Below, piece after piece: positions 52,730-62,644 of a stretch of 64,000 bases of DNA. Every line of letters starts with the position of its first letter. Positions within the stretch are counted from its first letter, which is position 1. A program made the translations under genes and the position numbers. The notes beneath the pieces are model-generated. The model was not told where the DNA came from. It ran no database searches and saw only the letters and a program-made list of their open reading frames with translations. The DNA is from an uncultured Eubacteriales bacterium (GTDB taxonomy: Bacteria > Bacillota > Clostridia > Oscillospirales > Acutalibacteraceae), in the NCBI GenBank assembly GCA_934463265.1, contig CAKSIU010000004.1, positions 1-64,000 on the forward strand, written 5' to 3'.

Positions 52730-53401
52730 TTAAAAATTGCCTCGCTTTAATTTATTTTTAATTACATTCAAAACTAAATTTATCGAATTTTCAAGGTCAT
52801 ATTCGCTGGTATCCACCAAAATTGCATCAGAGGCCGCTTTTAACGGAGCAATTTCTCTGTTTGAATCGTCAGAGTCTCTTCTTATAATATCGTTTAAAAT
52901 GTCATCATAATTGACCTCAAGCCCCTTTTCCAGCAACTCTTTATAGCGTCGCTCGGCTCTTTTTTCAGGAGCCGCCGTCAAAAAAATTTTTACATCAGCA
53001 TCCGGCAAAATAACCGTGCCTATATCACGTCCATCCATTATTACATTATTTTTTTTTGCTAAATCTCGCTGTAAATCAAATAAAAATGCTCTTACTGCAG
53101 GAATCGCTGAAACTTTCGATGCCATCATAGAAACTTCCGGCGTTCTTATTTTCTCTGAAACCTCTTCGTTACACAAAAATACTTTTTGCGAATCATTTTC
53201 AAATTTTAAATCAACTTTTATATTTTTTAAAGAAAAAATAATTTCATTTTCGCTGATTAACTTATTTTCTAATGAGTAAAGTCCAATGGCACGATACAAT
53301 GCACCGGTGTCAACATAAATAAACGATAATTTTTTTGCAACAGCCTTTGCAACTGTGCTTTTTCCTGCACCTGCAGGACCATCTATTGCTATTGAAATCA
53401 C
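52730..53401 (-). CDS. cmk: Cytidylate kinase
   Basis: CMP/dCMP kinase of 223 residues with P-loop GPAGAGKSTVAK, DTGALYRA, GRDIGTVILPDADVKIFLTA and RRDSDDSNREIAPL motifs. The start is GTG at 53401. It lies 6 nt after the flavoprotein gene. Confidence 0.96.
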   Translation of the reverse strand: MISIAIDGPAGAGKSTVAKAVAKKLSFIYVDTGALYRAIGLYSLENKLISENEIIFSLKNIKVDLKFENDSQKVFLCNEEVSEKIRTPEVSMMASKVSAIPAVRAFLFDLQRDLAKKNNVIMDGRDIGTVILPDADVKIFLTAAPEKRAERRYKELLEKGLEVNYDDILNDIIRRDSDDSNREIAPLKAASDAILVDTSEYDLENSINLVLNVIKNKLKRGNF

Positions 53402-53407
53402 AAAAAA

Positions 53408-54652
53408 TCACTCTCCCCTCGCGGCAGACAATCCAGCCACATACCCCGTAGAAAACGCTATCTGCAAGTTGAATCCACCTGTATAAGCGTCAACATCCAA
53501 AATTTCGCCGGCAAAATACAGCGATTTTACCAATTTCGATTCCATCGTTTTCGGATTTATCTCCGAAACTTTAACTCCACCAGAAGTAATTATCGCTTCG
53601 TCAATAGGTCTAAACCCCTTTACATCAATAGTAAAGGCCTTAATGAGTTCAGCTAATCTCAATCGCATTTCTTTGGTAATTTGATTGCACTTTGTATATT
53701 CCGATATTCCTGATAAATTCACAATAACTGGAATAAATTTTTTCGGCAACAATTTGTTTAAAGAATTGCTAAAATTTTTATTTTTAAACATTTCAAAGTC
53801 TCTTACAATGCGCTTATCAAGCTGTTTTATGGACAATGCAGGCTTCAAATCTATTTTTATGTAGTAACTTTTATTTTTTTCCATATGTGCGCTCGAACTT
53901 AATACAATCGGGCCAGAAACGCCAAAATGCGTAAATAACATCTCTCCGAAGTCTTTATAAACGACCTTATCAGAAATTTTTTCGATTAGTTCCAAAGAAA
54001 CATTTCTCAAAGACAGACCTTGCAATTCTTGACATAAATTACCATAACACTCAATTGGCACCAACGACGGGCGTAATTCAACGATAGTGTGCCCCGCTTT
54101 ACTTGCAATTTTATAGCCATCTCCAGTTGCTCCAGTTTTTGGATAAGACTTTCCACCTGTTGCAATGATAACCGCATCAGAAAAAATTTTTTCTCCGCTA
54201 AAAGTCTCCACTCCGCAACATTTTTCAGACTGTATTATCAAATTTTTAACTCTCTCATTCAAAATTTTGCAACCGGAATTATACACAAAATTTTCCATTG
54301 CACGCACAACATCAATAGCCTTATCCGATTGCGGAAAAACTCTGTTTCCCCTCTCGATTTTAATGTCTAGCCCGTTTTTCTTAAAAAAATTAATCGTATC
54401 CTCCGATGAAAATTTGCTTATTGCGCTATACAAAAATCTTCCATTCGTGGGCACATTAGACATAAAATTTTCCACATCACAGGCATTAGTTATATTGCAC
54501 CTACCTTTGCCAGTTATTCTCAGCTTTTTTCCCAGCATATCATTCTTCTCAAGCAAAATAACTTCCACGCCATTATTAGCGCAGATTCCAGCCGCCATCA
54601 TACCAGCAGGTCCCGCTCCAACAACTAAAACTTTTTTATTTTTTATATTCAT
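53408..54652 (-). CDS. HI0933/YhiN-type NAD(P)/FAD-dependent oxidoreductase
   Basis: A flavoprotein of about 414 residues: FAD motif GAGPAGMMAAGICANN, the GKGRCNITN signature of the HI0933 family, IATGGKSYPKTGATGDGY and the C-terminal DAYTGGFNLQIAFSTG. Its substrate is unknown. It clusters with cmk and plsC as in many Clostridia. The start at 54652 is uncertain: AAGGTG is only 2 nt away, and GTG or TTG codons just upstream are alternatives. Confidence 0.9.
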   Translation of the reverse strand: MNIKNKKVLVVGAGPAGMMAAGICANNGVEVILLEKNDMLGKKLRITGKGRCNITNACDVENFMSNVPTNGRFLYSAISKFSSEDTINFFKKNGLDIKIERGNRVFPQSDKAIDVVRAMENFVYNSGCKILNERVKNLIIQSEKCCGVETFSGEKIFSDAVIIATGGKSYPKTGATGDGYKIASKAGHTIVELRPSLVPIECYGNLCQELQGLSLRNVSLELIEKISDKVVYKDFGEMLFTHFGVSGPIVLSSSAHMEKNKSYYIKIDLKPALSIKQLDKRIVRDFEMFKNKNFSNSLNKLLPKKFIPVIVNLSGISEYTKCNQITKEMRLRLAELIKAFTIDVKGFRPIDEAIITSGGVKVSEINPKTMESKLVKSLYFAGEILDVDAYTGGFNLQIAFSTGYVAGLSAARGE

Positions 54653-54679
54653 CACCTTCAAAAAACTTTTACAAAACAA

Positions 54680-54698
54680 TGGCGACCTATGGCCGCCA
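54680..54698 (-). terminator. Terminator of the DUF1113-like membrane protein gene
   Basis: Stem TGGCGGCC/GGTCGCCA (one G-U pair) with a 3-nt loop, then TTGTTTTG on the minus strand. Confidence 0.55.
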
Positions 54699-54710
54699 AG
54701 ATAAAAATAT

Positions 54711-55397
54711 TTACTTAACTACAACCATATTGGGGTACATTACCTTTAAAAAGTCGTCGGTGTAATTTTTATCCAAAAAAGCAGTAATCGCTGAGTCCGC
54801 CTCGATTCCAACAGCTCTTTGAGACTGACGCCAAACTGCCAAAGCAGAAAGAGTAATATTAACCGCCATATAAATAAAAAGCACCCATGTTAAAACAATA
54901 CCGATTTTCGACGGGATTTTTTCAATAATTCTGGAAATTCTAGGATATGTATCTTTAAGCCAAACAAGTCCCAAAATGCCCCAAAAGAACGCAAATAAAA
55001 TGCTTGTCCGGCCGCTAAAATTAGAATCAAATCCGCTATAATCCCAAGAAGTCGTGTGAAAAGCCATTTCTTGAAATAAACTGCACAAATACTCAAAAGA
55101 AGCGCCAATTACCATGCAAATCAGAAAAATCCAACGGTCTTTAAGAAAACTTAACTTGTTCAAACAGACCGTCATAATAACCGCGCCAAACCCATAAACA
55201 GGATTAAATGGGCCGTATATCAGACCCCACCGAATCTCAAATTTATGCTGAACTACCAAGCACCACAGCGTTTCTGCTACTACACCCAAAAAGCTTCCGA
55301 TTAAAAATATCCAAAAAAGCTTATAAAAATTTAGTCCAGATGCAAAAGAATGCCTTCTGCCACTTATATTTAAAACTTTATCCCGTTTTTTTATCAT
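54711..55397 (-). CDS. Putative ABC-transporter type IV membrane protein (PF06541)
   Basis: A 228-residue protein with about five membrane helices. The segment GSFLGVVAETLWCLV, then RWGLIYGPFNPVYGFGA and SFEYLCSLFQEMAFHTTSWDYS, is typical of the CmpB-like family PF06541. Function unknown. AAGGAG precedes the ATG. It stands alone between upp and the flavoprotein gene. Confidence 0.8.
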   Translation of the reverse strand: MIKKRDKVLNISGRRHSFASGLNFYKLFWIFLIGSFLGVVAETLWCLVVQHKFEIRWGLIYGPFNPVYGFGAVIMTVCLNKLSFLKDRWIFLICMVIGASFEYLCSLFQEMAFHTTSWDYSGFDSNFSGRTSILFAFFWGILGLVWLKDTYPRISRIIEKIPSKIGIVLTWVLFIYMAVNITLSALAVWRQSQRAVGIEADSAITAFLDKNYTDDFLKVMYPNMVVVK

Positions 55398-55422
55398 ATT
55401 GTCTCCTTTTTAGGAAAAATAA

Positions 55423-56055
55423 CTATTTCGTACCAAAAATTCTATCCCCCGCGTCGCCAAGTCCAGGTACAATGTAGCCGTTCTCATTTAATTTTTCATC
55501 CAAAGCCGCACAATATACCGGAACATCAGGATGAGCGTGTGTCAAAGCTTTAACGCCCTCCGGAGCAGCAATTATGCACATAAATTTAATGCTTTTTGGG
55601 TTGTTTTTTTTAATAATCCCAATTGCATCAACAGCAGTACCACCAGTTGCTAACATCGGGTCTAAAACAATAACGTCGCGGTCGTTTACATCTTTTGGAA
55701 GTTTACTGTAATACTCAACAGGTTTCAAAGTTTCAGGGTCGCGATATAGCCCAATATGTCCGATTTTTGCCGCCGGAATCAGTGTTGTAACGCCGTCCAC
55801 CATGCCAATTCCTGCTCTTAAAATCGGAATGAAAGCCATTTTTCTGCCAGCCAAAATTTTAGTTTTGGCTACGGCCAGAGGAGTTTCAATCTCCACCTCT
55901 TTCAGAGGCAAATCCCGAGTCGCCTCGTAGCACATAAGCATCGCGATTTCACTTATCATTTCGCGAAATTCTTTTACACCCGTGTCTTTATCGCGCAAAA
56001 GTGAGATTTTATGCTGAATAAGTGGATGATTCATAACAAAAACTTGATTTTCCAT
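55423..56055 (-). CDS. upp: Uracil phosphoribosyltransferase
   Basis: Pyrimidine salvage enzyme making UMP from uracil and PRPP. The 210 residues show the PRPP loop [11 protein letters not shown] and the uracil-binding [12 protein letters not shown] near the C-terminus. Downstream of rpiB by 35 nt. Confidence 0.97.
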   Translation of the reverse strand: MENQVFVMNHPLIQHKISLLRDKDTGVKEFREMISEIAMLMCYEATRDLPLKEVEIETPLAVAKTKILAGRKMAFIPILRAGIGMVDGVTTLIPAAKIGHIGLYRDPETLKPVEYYSKLPKDVNDRDVIVLDPMLATGGTAVDAIGIIKKNNPKSIKFMCIIAAPEGVKALTHAHPDVPVYCAALDEKLNENGYIVPGLGDAGDRIFGTK

Positions 56056-56090
56056 AAATTATTACACAACCTTTGCAAAATATTTAAAAA

Positions 56091-56543
56091 TTAAAAGTTA
56101 AATTTACCTTTTTCTATCTGTTCAATCTGCAAAACGCGCCAATAATGTCTTCCACCATCAAAAGGAGTTTTCAAAAAGATATTTGTAAGTGAAATTGCCT
56201 TATTTTCATCTATAACCCGTCCGCCAAGACACAAAATATTTGCATCGTTATGGCGCCTTGTCATTTCTGCCGAAAACTCATCCTGACAAACCGCAGCTCT
56301 TATGCCATCGATTTTATTGGCCACAATAGAAACGCCTATTCCTGTTCCGCAGCACAAAATGCCTTTTTCACATTCACCGTTGGCAACAGACTTTGCCACT
56401 AAATAAGCATATTTCGGGTAGTCTACCGAATTTTCAACTTCATCTGTTCCAAAATCCTTATATTTTATATTTTTTTCTTCAAAATAATTTTTTATAGCTT
56501 TTTTTATTAAAAAGCCTCCATGGTCGCAACCCAAAGCTATCAC
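56091..56543 (-). CDS. rpiB: Ribose 5-phosphate isomerase B
   Basis: RpiB/LacAB-fold isomerase of 150 residues with GCDHGG at the N-terminus, the active-site CCGTGIGVSI and the RHNDANILCLGGR motif. The start is GTG at 56543 with GGAGG upstream. rpiB-upp adjacency is common. Confidence 0.96.
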   Translation of the reverse strand: MIALGCDHGGFLIKKAIKNYFEEKNIKYKDFGTDEVENSVDYPKYAYLVAKSVANGECEKGILCCGTGIGVSIVANKIDGIRAAVCQDEFSAEMTRRHNDANILCLGGRVIDENKAISLTNIFLKTPFDGGRHYWRVLQIEQIEKGKFNF

Positions 56544-56555
56544 AAAAGTTCCTCC

Positions 56556-57254
56556 TTACTGTCTCTTTTTAATTAATTCGCGCTCAGCTTGAGGTATTCT
56601 TAAATATTTCGGAAGCAAATCTGCCGAATTAATCGCCGCATTACCGTTTAAATACGCATCGTAAGCTGCAATCGCTACACTGCTTGCTCGTTGAAAGCGT
56701 CTATTTTCGTGTGCTAAATGCAAATTCAAATTGTTTTTTATTTTATTATAGCACAAGACTGCGCCGTCTCCAACTAAAATTACTTTTTTTTCTAATTTTT
56801 CCAGCTCAAAAGACAATTCTTCTATAGAAATTGTTCTATCTGAGGTTAATCTTGTTATTTTTTCATCGCAAATATCAAAAATTGCATTATAAACCTGATT
56901 ACATCGAGCGTCCATAACCGCACAAATAACAGCATTTTCACCGGCAAAATTGTACGCCATGGAATAGAGCGTAGAAACCCCTATGCAAGGAGTTGCGTCA
57001 GCAAAAGCCAATCCTTTTATAGCAGCGATTCCAATTCTCAAGCCTGTAAATGAACCTGGTCCAGTCGAAACTGCAAACGCATCAATATCGCTAATTTTGA
57101 GACGTGTATTTTTTAAAATCTCCTCAACCATAGGCATCAAAGTCTGACTGTGCGTCAACCCGACATTAACAAAAAATTCGCCCAGTAAATTTTTATCCTC
57201 TGTTATCGCCACAGACACGGCTTTTGCTGAGGAATCAATCGCCAAAATTTTCAT
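56556..57254 (-). CDS. tsaB: tRNA threonylcarbamoyladenosine biosynthesis protein TsaB
   Basis: Partner of TsaD in making t6A37 of ANN-decoding tRNAs. The 232 residues have the ASKHA fold with AIDSSAKAVSVA, HSQTLMPM and STGPGSFTGLRIG. It overlaps tsaE by 20 nt and is translated with it; tsaD is not in the window. Confidence 0.95.
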   Translation of the reverse strand: MKILAIDSSAKAVSVAITEDKNLLGEFFVNVGLTHSQTLMPMVEEILKNTRLKISDIDAFAVSTGPGSFTGLRIGIAAIKGLAFADATPCIGVSTLYSMAYNFAGENAVICAVMDARCNQVYNAIFDICDEKITRLTSDRTISIEELSFELEKLEKKVILVGDGAVLCYNKIKNNLNLHLAHENRRFQRASSVAIAAYDAYLNGNAAINSADLLPKYLRIPQAERELIKKRQ

Positions 57255-57675
57255 TCAAATCTGCTCCTTCAAGGCTAAGTATGCGTTTGGTTTCTGTCCC
57301 GCCATATCTTATTGTCAGTTTAATTGCGTTCTCCGGCAAAATATTTTCTATATTTTCGCTCCACTCAATAATCAAAATTCCATTGTCAAGACAGTCAAAA
57401 TACCCCGTAGAGTATAGGTCATCAATAGTTTTCACTCGGTACATATCGAAATGAAAAACCTTAAATTTTCCGTCGTATTCATTCAATATTGCAAAAGTTG
57501 GGCTGCAGACATTATTTTTTACGTTTAAGCCCTTACAAAGTCCGCGTGTAAACGCAGTTTTGCCTGCTCCAAGCTCACCAAACAGCGCAATAACTTCGGT
57601 TCCCGCTAAAGTTTTAGCTAAATTTTCGCCAAATCGTTCTGTTTGCTCACAAGATTGACTTACTACTTCCAACAA
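57235..57675 (-). CDS. tsaE: tRNA threonylcarbamoyladenosine biosynthesis protein TsaE
   Basis: ATPase subunit of the t6A complex, 146 residues: Walker A GELGAGKTAFTRG, SPTFAILNEY, FHFDMYR and IIEWSENI. The start is TTG at 57675 with GGGGGA upstream. Upstream neighbour is fhs. Confidence 0.95.
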   Translation of the reverse strand: MLEVVSQSCEQTERFGENLAKTLAGTEVIALFGELGAGKTAFTRGLCKGLNVKNNVCSPTFAILNEYDGKFKVFHFDMYRVKTIDDLYSTGYFDCLDNGILIIEWSENIENILPENAIKLTIRYGGTETKRILSLEGADLNENFGD

Positions 57676-57700
57676 TTTTTAAAATCCCCCTTTATTTAAT

Positions 57701-59371
57701 TTAAAAAAGCCCCGATATCATCGCATTTTCGTCAATATCTATACTATTTGCGGCCGGAATTTTGGGCAAACCCGGCATAGCCATGATATCACCGGTAAAA
57801 ACTACTATAAATCCAGCTCCATTCGAAAGTTTGACATCTTTAATCGTTATGTCAAAACCAGTTGGCGCACCCAAAAGCTTCGGATTGTCAGAAAAAGAAT
57901 ATTGAGTTTTTGCTATACAAACCGGCATTTTATCAGCATTTGTCTCTTTAATCCATTCTATTGCTTTGTTGGCATTTTCTGTATAAACTACGTTGTCCGC
58001 ACCGTAAATTTCTCTTGCGATTGTCTCTATTTTTTCTTTTACTGACAAATTTGTATCATATAAAGGTCTAAAGTTCGACTCTTTTTCCGTGACCTCACAA
58101 ACGGCTTGTGCCAACTCTATTCCACCATTTCCACCCTTTGAAAAAACTTCTGAAATCGCAAAATTCACATTTAATTCATCACAATAATCTTTTATATAGT
58201 TTATCTCAAATTCGCTGTCTGTGTCAAACTTATTGAGTGCAACGACCGCTTGAACTCCAAATTTTTGCATATTTCTTATGTGTCTTTCAAGATTTTTTAT
58301 GCCGATTTTCAAAGCCTTCAAATTTTCTTCTTTTAATGAATCTTTCGACACTCCGCCGTTATACTTTAACGCGCGAACTGTCGCAACAATAACAACTGCT
58401 GACGGCTTTAATTTTGCAAATCTGCACTTTATGTCAAAAAATTTTTCCGCTCCCAAATCTGAACCAAACCCAGCCTCTGTTATACAATAATCTGCCAGTT
58501 TCAGCGCTAATTTCGTTGCTTTAACAGAATTGCAGCCATGTGCGATATTTGCAAACGGTCCTCCATGCATGATAGCAGGTGTGCCCTCCAAAGTTTGAAT
58601 CAAATTCGGCTTGAAAGCTTCTTTTAAAAGTACCGTCATCGCACCGTTCGCGTTTATATCTTTGGCATAAACTGGTGCTCCGTCGTAGCTGTACGCAACT
58701 AAAATTTCTCCCAATCGATTTTTCAAATCAGATAAGTCTGCTGCCAAACACAAAATTGCCATAACTTCGCTTGCAACCGTTATAATAAATCCATCTTCCC
58801 GCGGAACTCCGTTTACTTTGCCGCCCAAGCCCACAATTATACTTCGCAACGCTCTGTCATTCATATCCAAGCAGCGCTTAATTAAAATTCTTCGCGGGTC
58901 AATATTCAGCTTATTTCCCTGCTGCAAATGATTATCCAACAGCGCGCAAAGCAGATTATTTGCACTGGTTATCGAGTGCATATCGCCGGTAAAATGCAAA
59001 TTTATGTCCTCCATTGGCAAAACCTGAGAATAACCGCCACCAGCAGCACCTCCTTTAACCCCAAAAACTGGTCCTAAAGAAGGTTCTCTTAGCGCTATAA
59101 CCGCACTTTTGTTTATTTTAGCCATGGCCTGCCCCAAACCTATGGTCGTTGTTGTTTTGCCTTCTCCGGCCGGCGTCGGATTTATCGCTGTTACTAAAAT
59201 TAATTTGCCGTCTTTTTTATTTTTTAATCTATCAAAAATAAACGCATCATTAAGTTTCGCTTTATATTTTCCGTAAAAATCAAGTTCTTCTTCGAGTATT
59301 CCCAAATTTTCTGCAACTTCAAAAATTGGTTTCATTTTGCTTTTTTGTGCTATTTCGATGTCAGATAGCAT
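57701..59371 (-). CDS. fhs: Formate--tetrahydrofolate ligase
   Basis: Makes 10-formyl-THF from formate, ATP and THF. The 556 residues show the P-loop-like [13 protein letters not shown] and the family's [20 protein letters not shown] and [10 protein letters not shown] motifs. It leads the fhs-tsaE-tsaB-rpiB-upp run. AAGGGG precedes the ATG. Confidence 0.97.
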   Translation of the reverse strand: MLSDIEIAQKSKMKPIFEVAENLGILEEELDFYGKYKAKLNDAFIFDRLKNKKDGKLILVTAINPTPAGEGKTTTTIGLGQAMAKINKSAVIALREPSLGPVFGVKGGAAGGGYSQVLPMEDINLHFTGDMHSITSANNLLCALLDNHLQQGNKLNIDPRRILIKRCLDMNDRALRSIIVGLGGKVNGVPREDGFIITVASEVMAILCLAADLSDLKNRLGEILVAYSYDGAPVYAKDINANGAMTVLLKEAFKPNLIQTLEGTPAIMHGGPFANIAHGCNSVKATKLALKLADYCITEAGFGSDLGAEKFFDIKCRFAKLKPSAVVIVATVRALKYNGGVSKDSLKEENLKALKIGIKNLERHIRNMQKFGVQAVVALNKFDTDSEFEINYIKDYCDELNVNFAISEVFSKGGNGGIELAQAVCEVTEKESNFRPLYDTNLSVKEKIETIAREIYGADNVVYTENANKAIEWIKETNADKMPVCIAKTQYSFSDNPKLLGAPTGFDITIKDVKLSNGAGFIVVFTGDIMAMPGLPKIPAANSIDIDENAMISGLF

Positions 59372-59438
59372 AAATTTATCCCCTTTTGTTTTTTTAAAAA
59401 ATTATATCATATTTGCACTCATTTTAAAAGTAATCCGC

Positions 59439-59467
59439 TTGAACTTCTACATCAAGCATAATATAAT
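59439..59467 (+). promoter_or_regulatory. Sigma-A promoter of the RodA/FtsW gene
   Basis: TTGAAC (59439-59444), 17 nt, TATAAT (59462-59467); GGAGGTGG and the ATG at 59486 follow immediately. Confidence 0.7.
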
Positions 59468-59485
59468 CTAATTGGAGGTGGATTC

Positions 59486-60637
59486 ATGTCAAAATTTTGG
59501 AACAAAACCAAAAATTACTTTATGCAAACCGATGGCATATTTTGGTTAATTTCAATTTCAATATCTATATTCTCATTACTTCTTTTGCTTAGTGTTTCAA
59601 GAACATCAAACTTTGGATATTTTCGCACACAATTAATCGCCATTATCATCGGTTATATAGGCGCATTCGTCATAACTAAATCGGACTATCGAATCATTGC
59701 AAAGCATTATATTATCGTGGCCACTGTATGTATTTTGCTGATAGTTTGCACATTGATTTTCGGAACGTCCGTCACAGGAAATTCCGGCATCGACGCGAAA
59801 GCTTGGCTTAAACTTCCCGGTGGAATTTCTTTTCAGCCATCAGAACTTGCAAAAATTGGATTCATGATTACTTTTTCAAAACATTTATCTGTGTTAAAAG
59901 AAAAAAACGAGTTAAAATCTTTTTTGAATGTAGCTCTTTTAGGAGTTCATGCCCTCGTTCCCATAGCTTTAACTCACTTGCAAGGCGACGACGGCGCTGC
60001 GATAATATTCTTTTTTATGTTTTTATTTATGGCTTTTGCGGCCGGCGTCCAGCTTAGATATTTCTTCGCCGTATTTGCCGCTATAATACTTATGATACCC
60101 ATTTTATGGAACTATGTTTTTGCTGAATATCAAAAGCAGAGAATTATTAATCAAATAAACCCAGAAGCTGACCCTCTTAATACAGGATTTCAGCAAATTC
60201 AAGGCAAAATTTCAATAGGTTCCGGAAAAATATTCGGTCAAGGTCTATTTAATGGGCCTCGTGTTGGTAGCAATTCTGTGCCGATTCAAGAAAGCGACTT
60301 TATATTTTCTGTTGCAGGCGAAGAATTAGGTTTTATCGGCTGCATTTTGGTTATTCTATTGCTGTGTCTTATGTTGTTCAGGACGTTAAAAATAGCTTCT
60401 CTGTCGTCTGACTGTCTTGGAACCTGCATTTGTTTTGGCTTTTTCGGATTGGTGGCTTCTCAAACTATTTTTAACCTCGGTATGTGTCTGAGTGTACTTC
60501 CTGTTATGGGCGTTACACTACCGTTTTTTAGTGCAGGCGGTTCTTCTTCTGCGTGTTTATATTTTGGTCTCGGACTGATTCAAAGCGTTTTTATGCAGCG
60601 CCATGACGATGATATTAATGCGATAATTTCGGAATAA
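59486..60637 (+). CDS. FtsW/RodA/SpoVE-family cell wall polymerase
   Basis: SEDS glycosyltransferase of 383 residues with about ten membrane helices. Motifs: QPSELAKIGFMI, the catalytic-loop region LTHLQGDDGAAIIFF, SIGSGKIFGQG, QESDFIFSVAGEELGF and the C-terminal LPVMGVTLPFFSAGGSS. The QxxGDDGAA loop is closer to RodA than to FtsW, but a SpoVE role cannot be excluded. Transcribed alone. Confidence 0.9.
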   Translation: MSKFWNKTKNYFMQTDGIFWLISISISIFSLLLLLSVSRTSNFGYFRTQLIAIIIGYIGAFVITKSDYRIIAKHYIIVATVCILLIVCTLIFGTSVTGNSGIDAKAWLKLPGGISFQPSELAKIGFMITFSKHLSVLKEKNELKSFLNVALLGVHALVPIALTHLQGDDGAAIIFFFMFLFMAFAAGVQLRYFFAVFAAIILMIPILWNYVFAEYQKQRIINQINPEADPLNTGFQQIQGKISIGSGKIFGQGLFNGPRVGSNSVPIQESDFIFSVAGEELGFIGCILVILLLCLMLFRTLKIASLSSDCLGTCICFGFFGLVASQTIFNLGMCLSVLPVMGVTLPFFSAGGSSSACLYFGLGLIQSVFMQRHDDDINAIISE

Positions 60638-60658
60638 AAATTTAAAATTTATAAACAA

Positions 60659-60690
60659 AAAAGACGAAACCGCATAAAGTTTCGTCTTTT
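60659..60690. terminator. Bidirectional terminator
   Basis: A 12-bp stem AAAAGACGAAAC/GTTTCGTCTTTT with an 8-nt loop and T runs on both strands, between the convergent SEDS and nucleotide-transporter genes. Confidence 0.85.
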
Positions 60691-60720
60691 AATTTTTGCT
60701 ATAACGTTTTGTAAAGATTA

Positions 60721-62229
60721 TTATTTATTTTCAGCATTTTCAGCAACAGCAGCTTCGTACTTTTTGCTTAAGCTAAACACAGCAGCTATCCAGGCAACAA
60801 CAGTCACAGCGAAAATTCCAACGATAGTTCCAACGTGAGACATAATATTTGGAACTATGCCGTACATAACTTGCTGAATAAGTGAAGCGCCTGCTTTTCC
60901 GGCACGGCCGCCGATAACTTCAACAGCTGACTGGCCTTTTGTTTTTGTATCTTCGTCAAGAGGAATGTAGGCCATACTTTTTGTTGTATCGAATAGGGAA
61001 TATTTAACACTCTTACACAATGCATCTTGAATGATTCCGAACCAAGTTGCAAGAATAAGTGCTGACATCCCAAAGATTTGTGCAGATACAAACTGTCTGT
61101 AAAGAACCAGCGCAAAGAAAATTCCGCCTAAAACTAAGAATATTGAAGGAGTAATTACTGCAGAAATTCTCCATTTGCAAGTTCTTAAAATAAATGCGCC
61201 GATTATCGTTATAAATATTGAAAATACACCAGTAAATATTGAGATGTTGCCTTGCATTGAAGCGTATCCCGGGCCGTCAAAAGCTTCTTTCATATGAGCT
61301 TTCATGATAACTTCTGCAAAATTAATTGCAATTCCATAACCCATAACAAGAACTCCAATTAAAAGCAGGTATGAATTTGTAAATAAAATTTTGATACCAT
61401 CCAATATGCTAACTTTTTCTTTTTTCTTTTTAGGTTTAATTTGAGATGCGTCATAAAATCTTGGGTCTGTTAAAATTTTATTATTTATGTACCAATAAAT
61501 TGCCATAATAGCAACACCAAAGAATATAACAGCAATCATAATCATTCTAACGTTTGAAACAGAAGCATTTTTTAAAGCTGTTTTTATGGTAACGCCGGCG
61601 ATGATTGTTCCAATATTGCCGATTAAAGAAAATAGTCCAAAAAATCGTTTTACTTCGCTTTTCATTGTAACGGCATTAGCAAACATCCAAAATAGTGATG
61701 AAATAGCCATCGTTCCCCAAATTTCTGAAATGGTGTAGAACAAAGTTATTGGCCAGTTGCCCAAGCAAGTAAGAAATGTTCTAAAGAAAGCAGGAGCAGC
61801 CTCTGTCATAGCTGTAATTTGCTCTGTAGACATTATTAAGCTATTAAGATTTGGATAAAGTATAAAGCCATATATTGCATAAAAGATCATGAATGAAGAA
61901 ATTATGATGTAAAAAGTTTTTTTGAAATCAAATTTATTCATCAAGTAGCTAAAAGCCATAACTGCCAAAAACGCAACAGGCATTACATACCAAACTTTAA
62001 GAGCACTAATAAGTTGAGCAGTGTCTGCTTTACCAGCACCAGCCCAGATATGCGTGTGATACTGAACGAAAATGTCCTTTAAATCACGAACCAAAGTGTA
62101 CACAAACAGTATAAAGAACATCAAAAAGCTCATTGGCAAGAATTTTTTCAGCTCATAATTATGAATAGGCCAAACCAGTTCTTGAAATTTGTTAAACTCT
62201 TTAGGTTGAGTTTGTTGTTGGGTTGTCAT
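60721..62229 (-). CDS. Tlc/Npt-family nucleotide (ATP/ADP-type) transporter
   Basis: A 502-residue, twelve-helix protein. The start KFQELVWPIHNYELKKFLPMSFLMFFI and the KDIFVQYHTHIWAGAGKADTAQLIS segment, the STEQITAM region and the C-terminal ADGGRAGKAGASL-like IGGRAGKAGASL motif are those of the ADP/ATP translocases of Rickettsia, Chlamydia and plastids (TlcA, Npt1/Npt2). These exchange host ATP for ADP or import nucleotides. Finding one in a spore-forming Firmicute suggests an intracellular or scavenging habit. AAGGAG precedes the ATG. Own promoter and a ~180-nt leader. Whether it swaps ATP/ADP or takes up nucleotides is unknown. Confidence 0.88.
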   Translation of the reverse strand: MTTQQQTQPKEFNKFQELVWPIHNYELKKFLPMSFLMFFILFVYTLVRDLKDIFVQYHTHIWAGAGKADTAQLISALKVWYVMPVAFLAVMAFSYLMNKFDFKKTFYIIISSFMIFYAIYGFILYPNLNSLIMSTEQITAMTEAAPAFFRTFLTCLGNWPITLFYTISEIWGTMAISSLFWMFANAVTMKSEVKRFFGLFSLIGNIGTIIAGVTIKTALKNASVSNVRMIMIAVIFFGVAIMAIYWYINNKILTDPRFYDASQIKPKKKKEKVSILDGIKILFTNSYLLLIGVLVMGYGIAINFAEVIMKAHMKEAFDGPGYASMQGNISIFTGVFSIFITIIGAFILRTCKWRISAVITPSIFLVLGGIFFALVLYRQFVSAQIFGMSALILATWFGIIQDALCKSVKYSLFDTTKSMAYIPLDEDTKTKGQSAVEVIGGRAGKAGASLIQQVMYGIVPNIMSHVGTIVGIFAVTVVAWIAAVFSLSKKYEAAVAENAENK

Positions 62230-62410
62230 TTTTTTACATTCTCCTTATTTAAAAACTTATAGTTAAAAGGTTAATAGAAATTTGCGGCATTTGATTAAAG
62301 AAATCAAATTAAAATGGATTTGGCATGAGTAAAAATTTAAGAGTCATCAAAAGAAAGATTTACCCCCCTTTGCAAAATTTAATAATACACACACCATAAC
62401 TCCGCAAAAC
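62230..62410 (-). other. Long untranslated leader of the nucleotide transporter gene
   Basis: About 180 nt separate the promoter from the start codon. It contains a run of six G near 62365 and a TTTGATT/AATCAAA hairpin near 62290-62310. No known riboswitch was recognised. Confidence 0.35.
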
Positions 62411-62416
62411 ATAAAG

Positions 62417-62445
62417 ATTATAGCAAAAAAATTAAAATTGTTCAA
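62417..62445 (-). promoter_or_regulatory. Sigma-A promoter of the nucleotide transporter gene
   Basis: On the minus strand TTGAAC (62440-62445), 17 nt, TATAAT (62417-62422). Confidence 0.7.
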
Positions 62446-62564
62446 GTGTTTTTCACAGTTAATTTATATTTTGGTAAAACATAGTCATATTTTCTGTGTT
62501 TTTGAGCGATATTTGTATATTATTGAATGTTTATTTATTTTGCAAATTCATTTTATCTTCTTAT

Positions 62565-62593
62565 ATTGACATTTTCTACTTTTCAAACTATCA
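62565..62593 (+). promoter_or_regulatory. Sigma-A promoter of the potAB operon
   Basis: TTGACA (62565-62570), 17 nt, TATCAT (62588-62593), about 50 nt before the start of potA. Confidence 0.7.
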
Positions 62594-62644
62594 TTTATAA
62601 GTGTTTAAATCTTTAACATTAAAGGCTCAGAAGGAGATAAAAAG

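Noticed and set aside
62326..62376. Short upstream ORF (MVCVLLNFAKGGKSFF) in the leader of the nucleotide transporter
   Set aside because: The GGAG lies only 2 nt before the ATG, and no regulatory pattern such as codon runs is evident.
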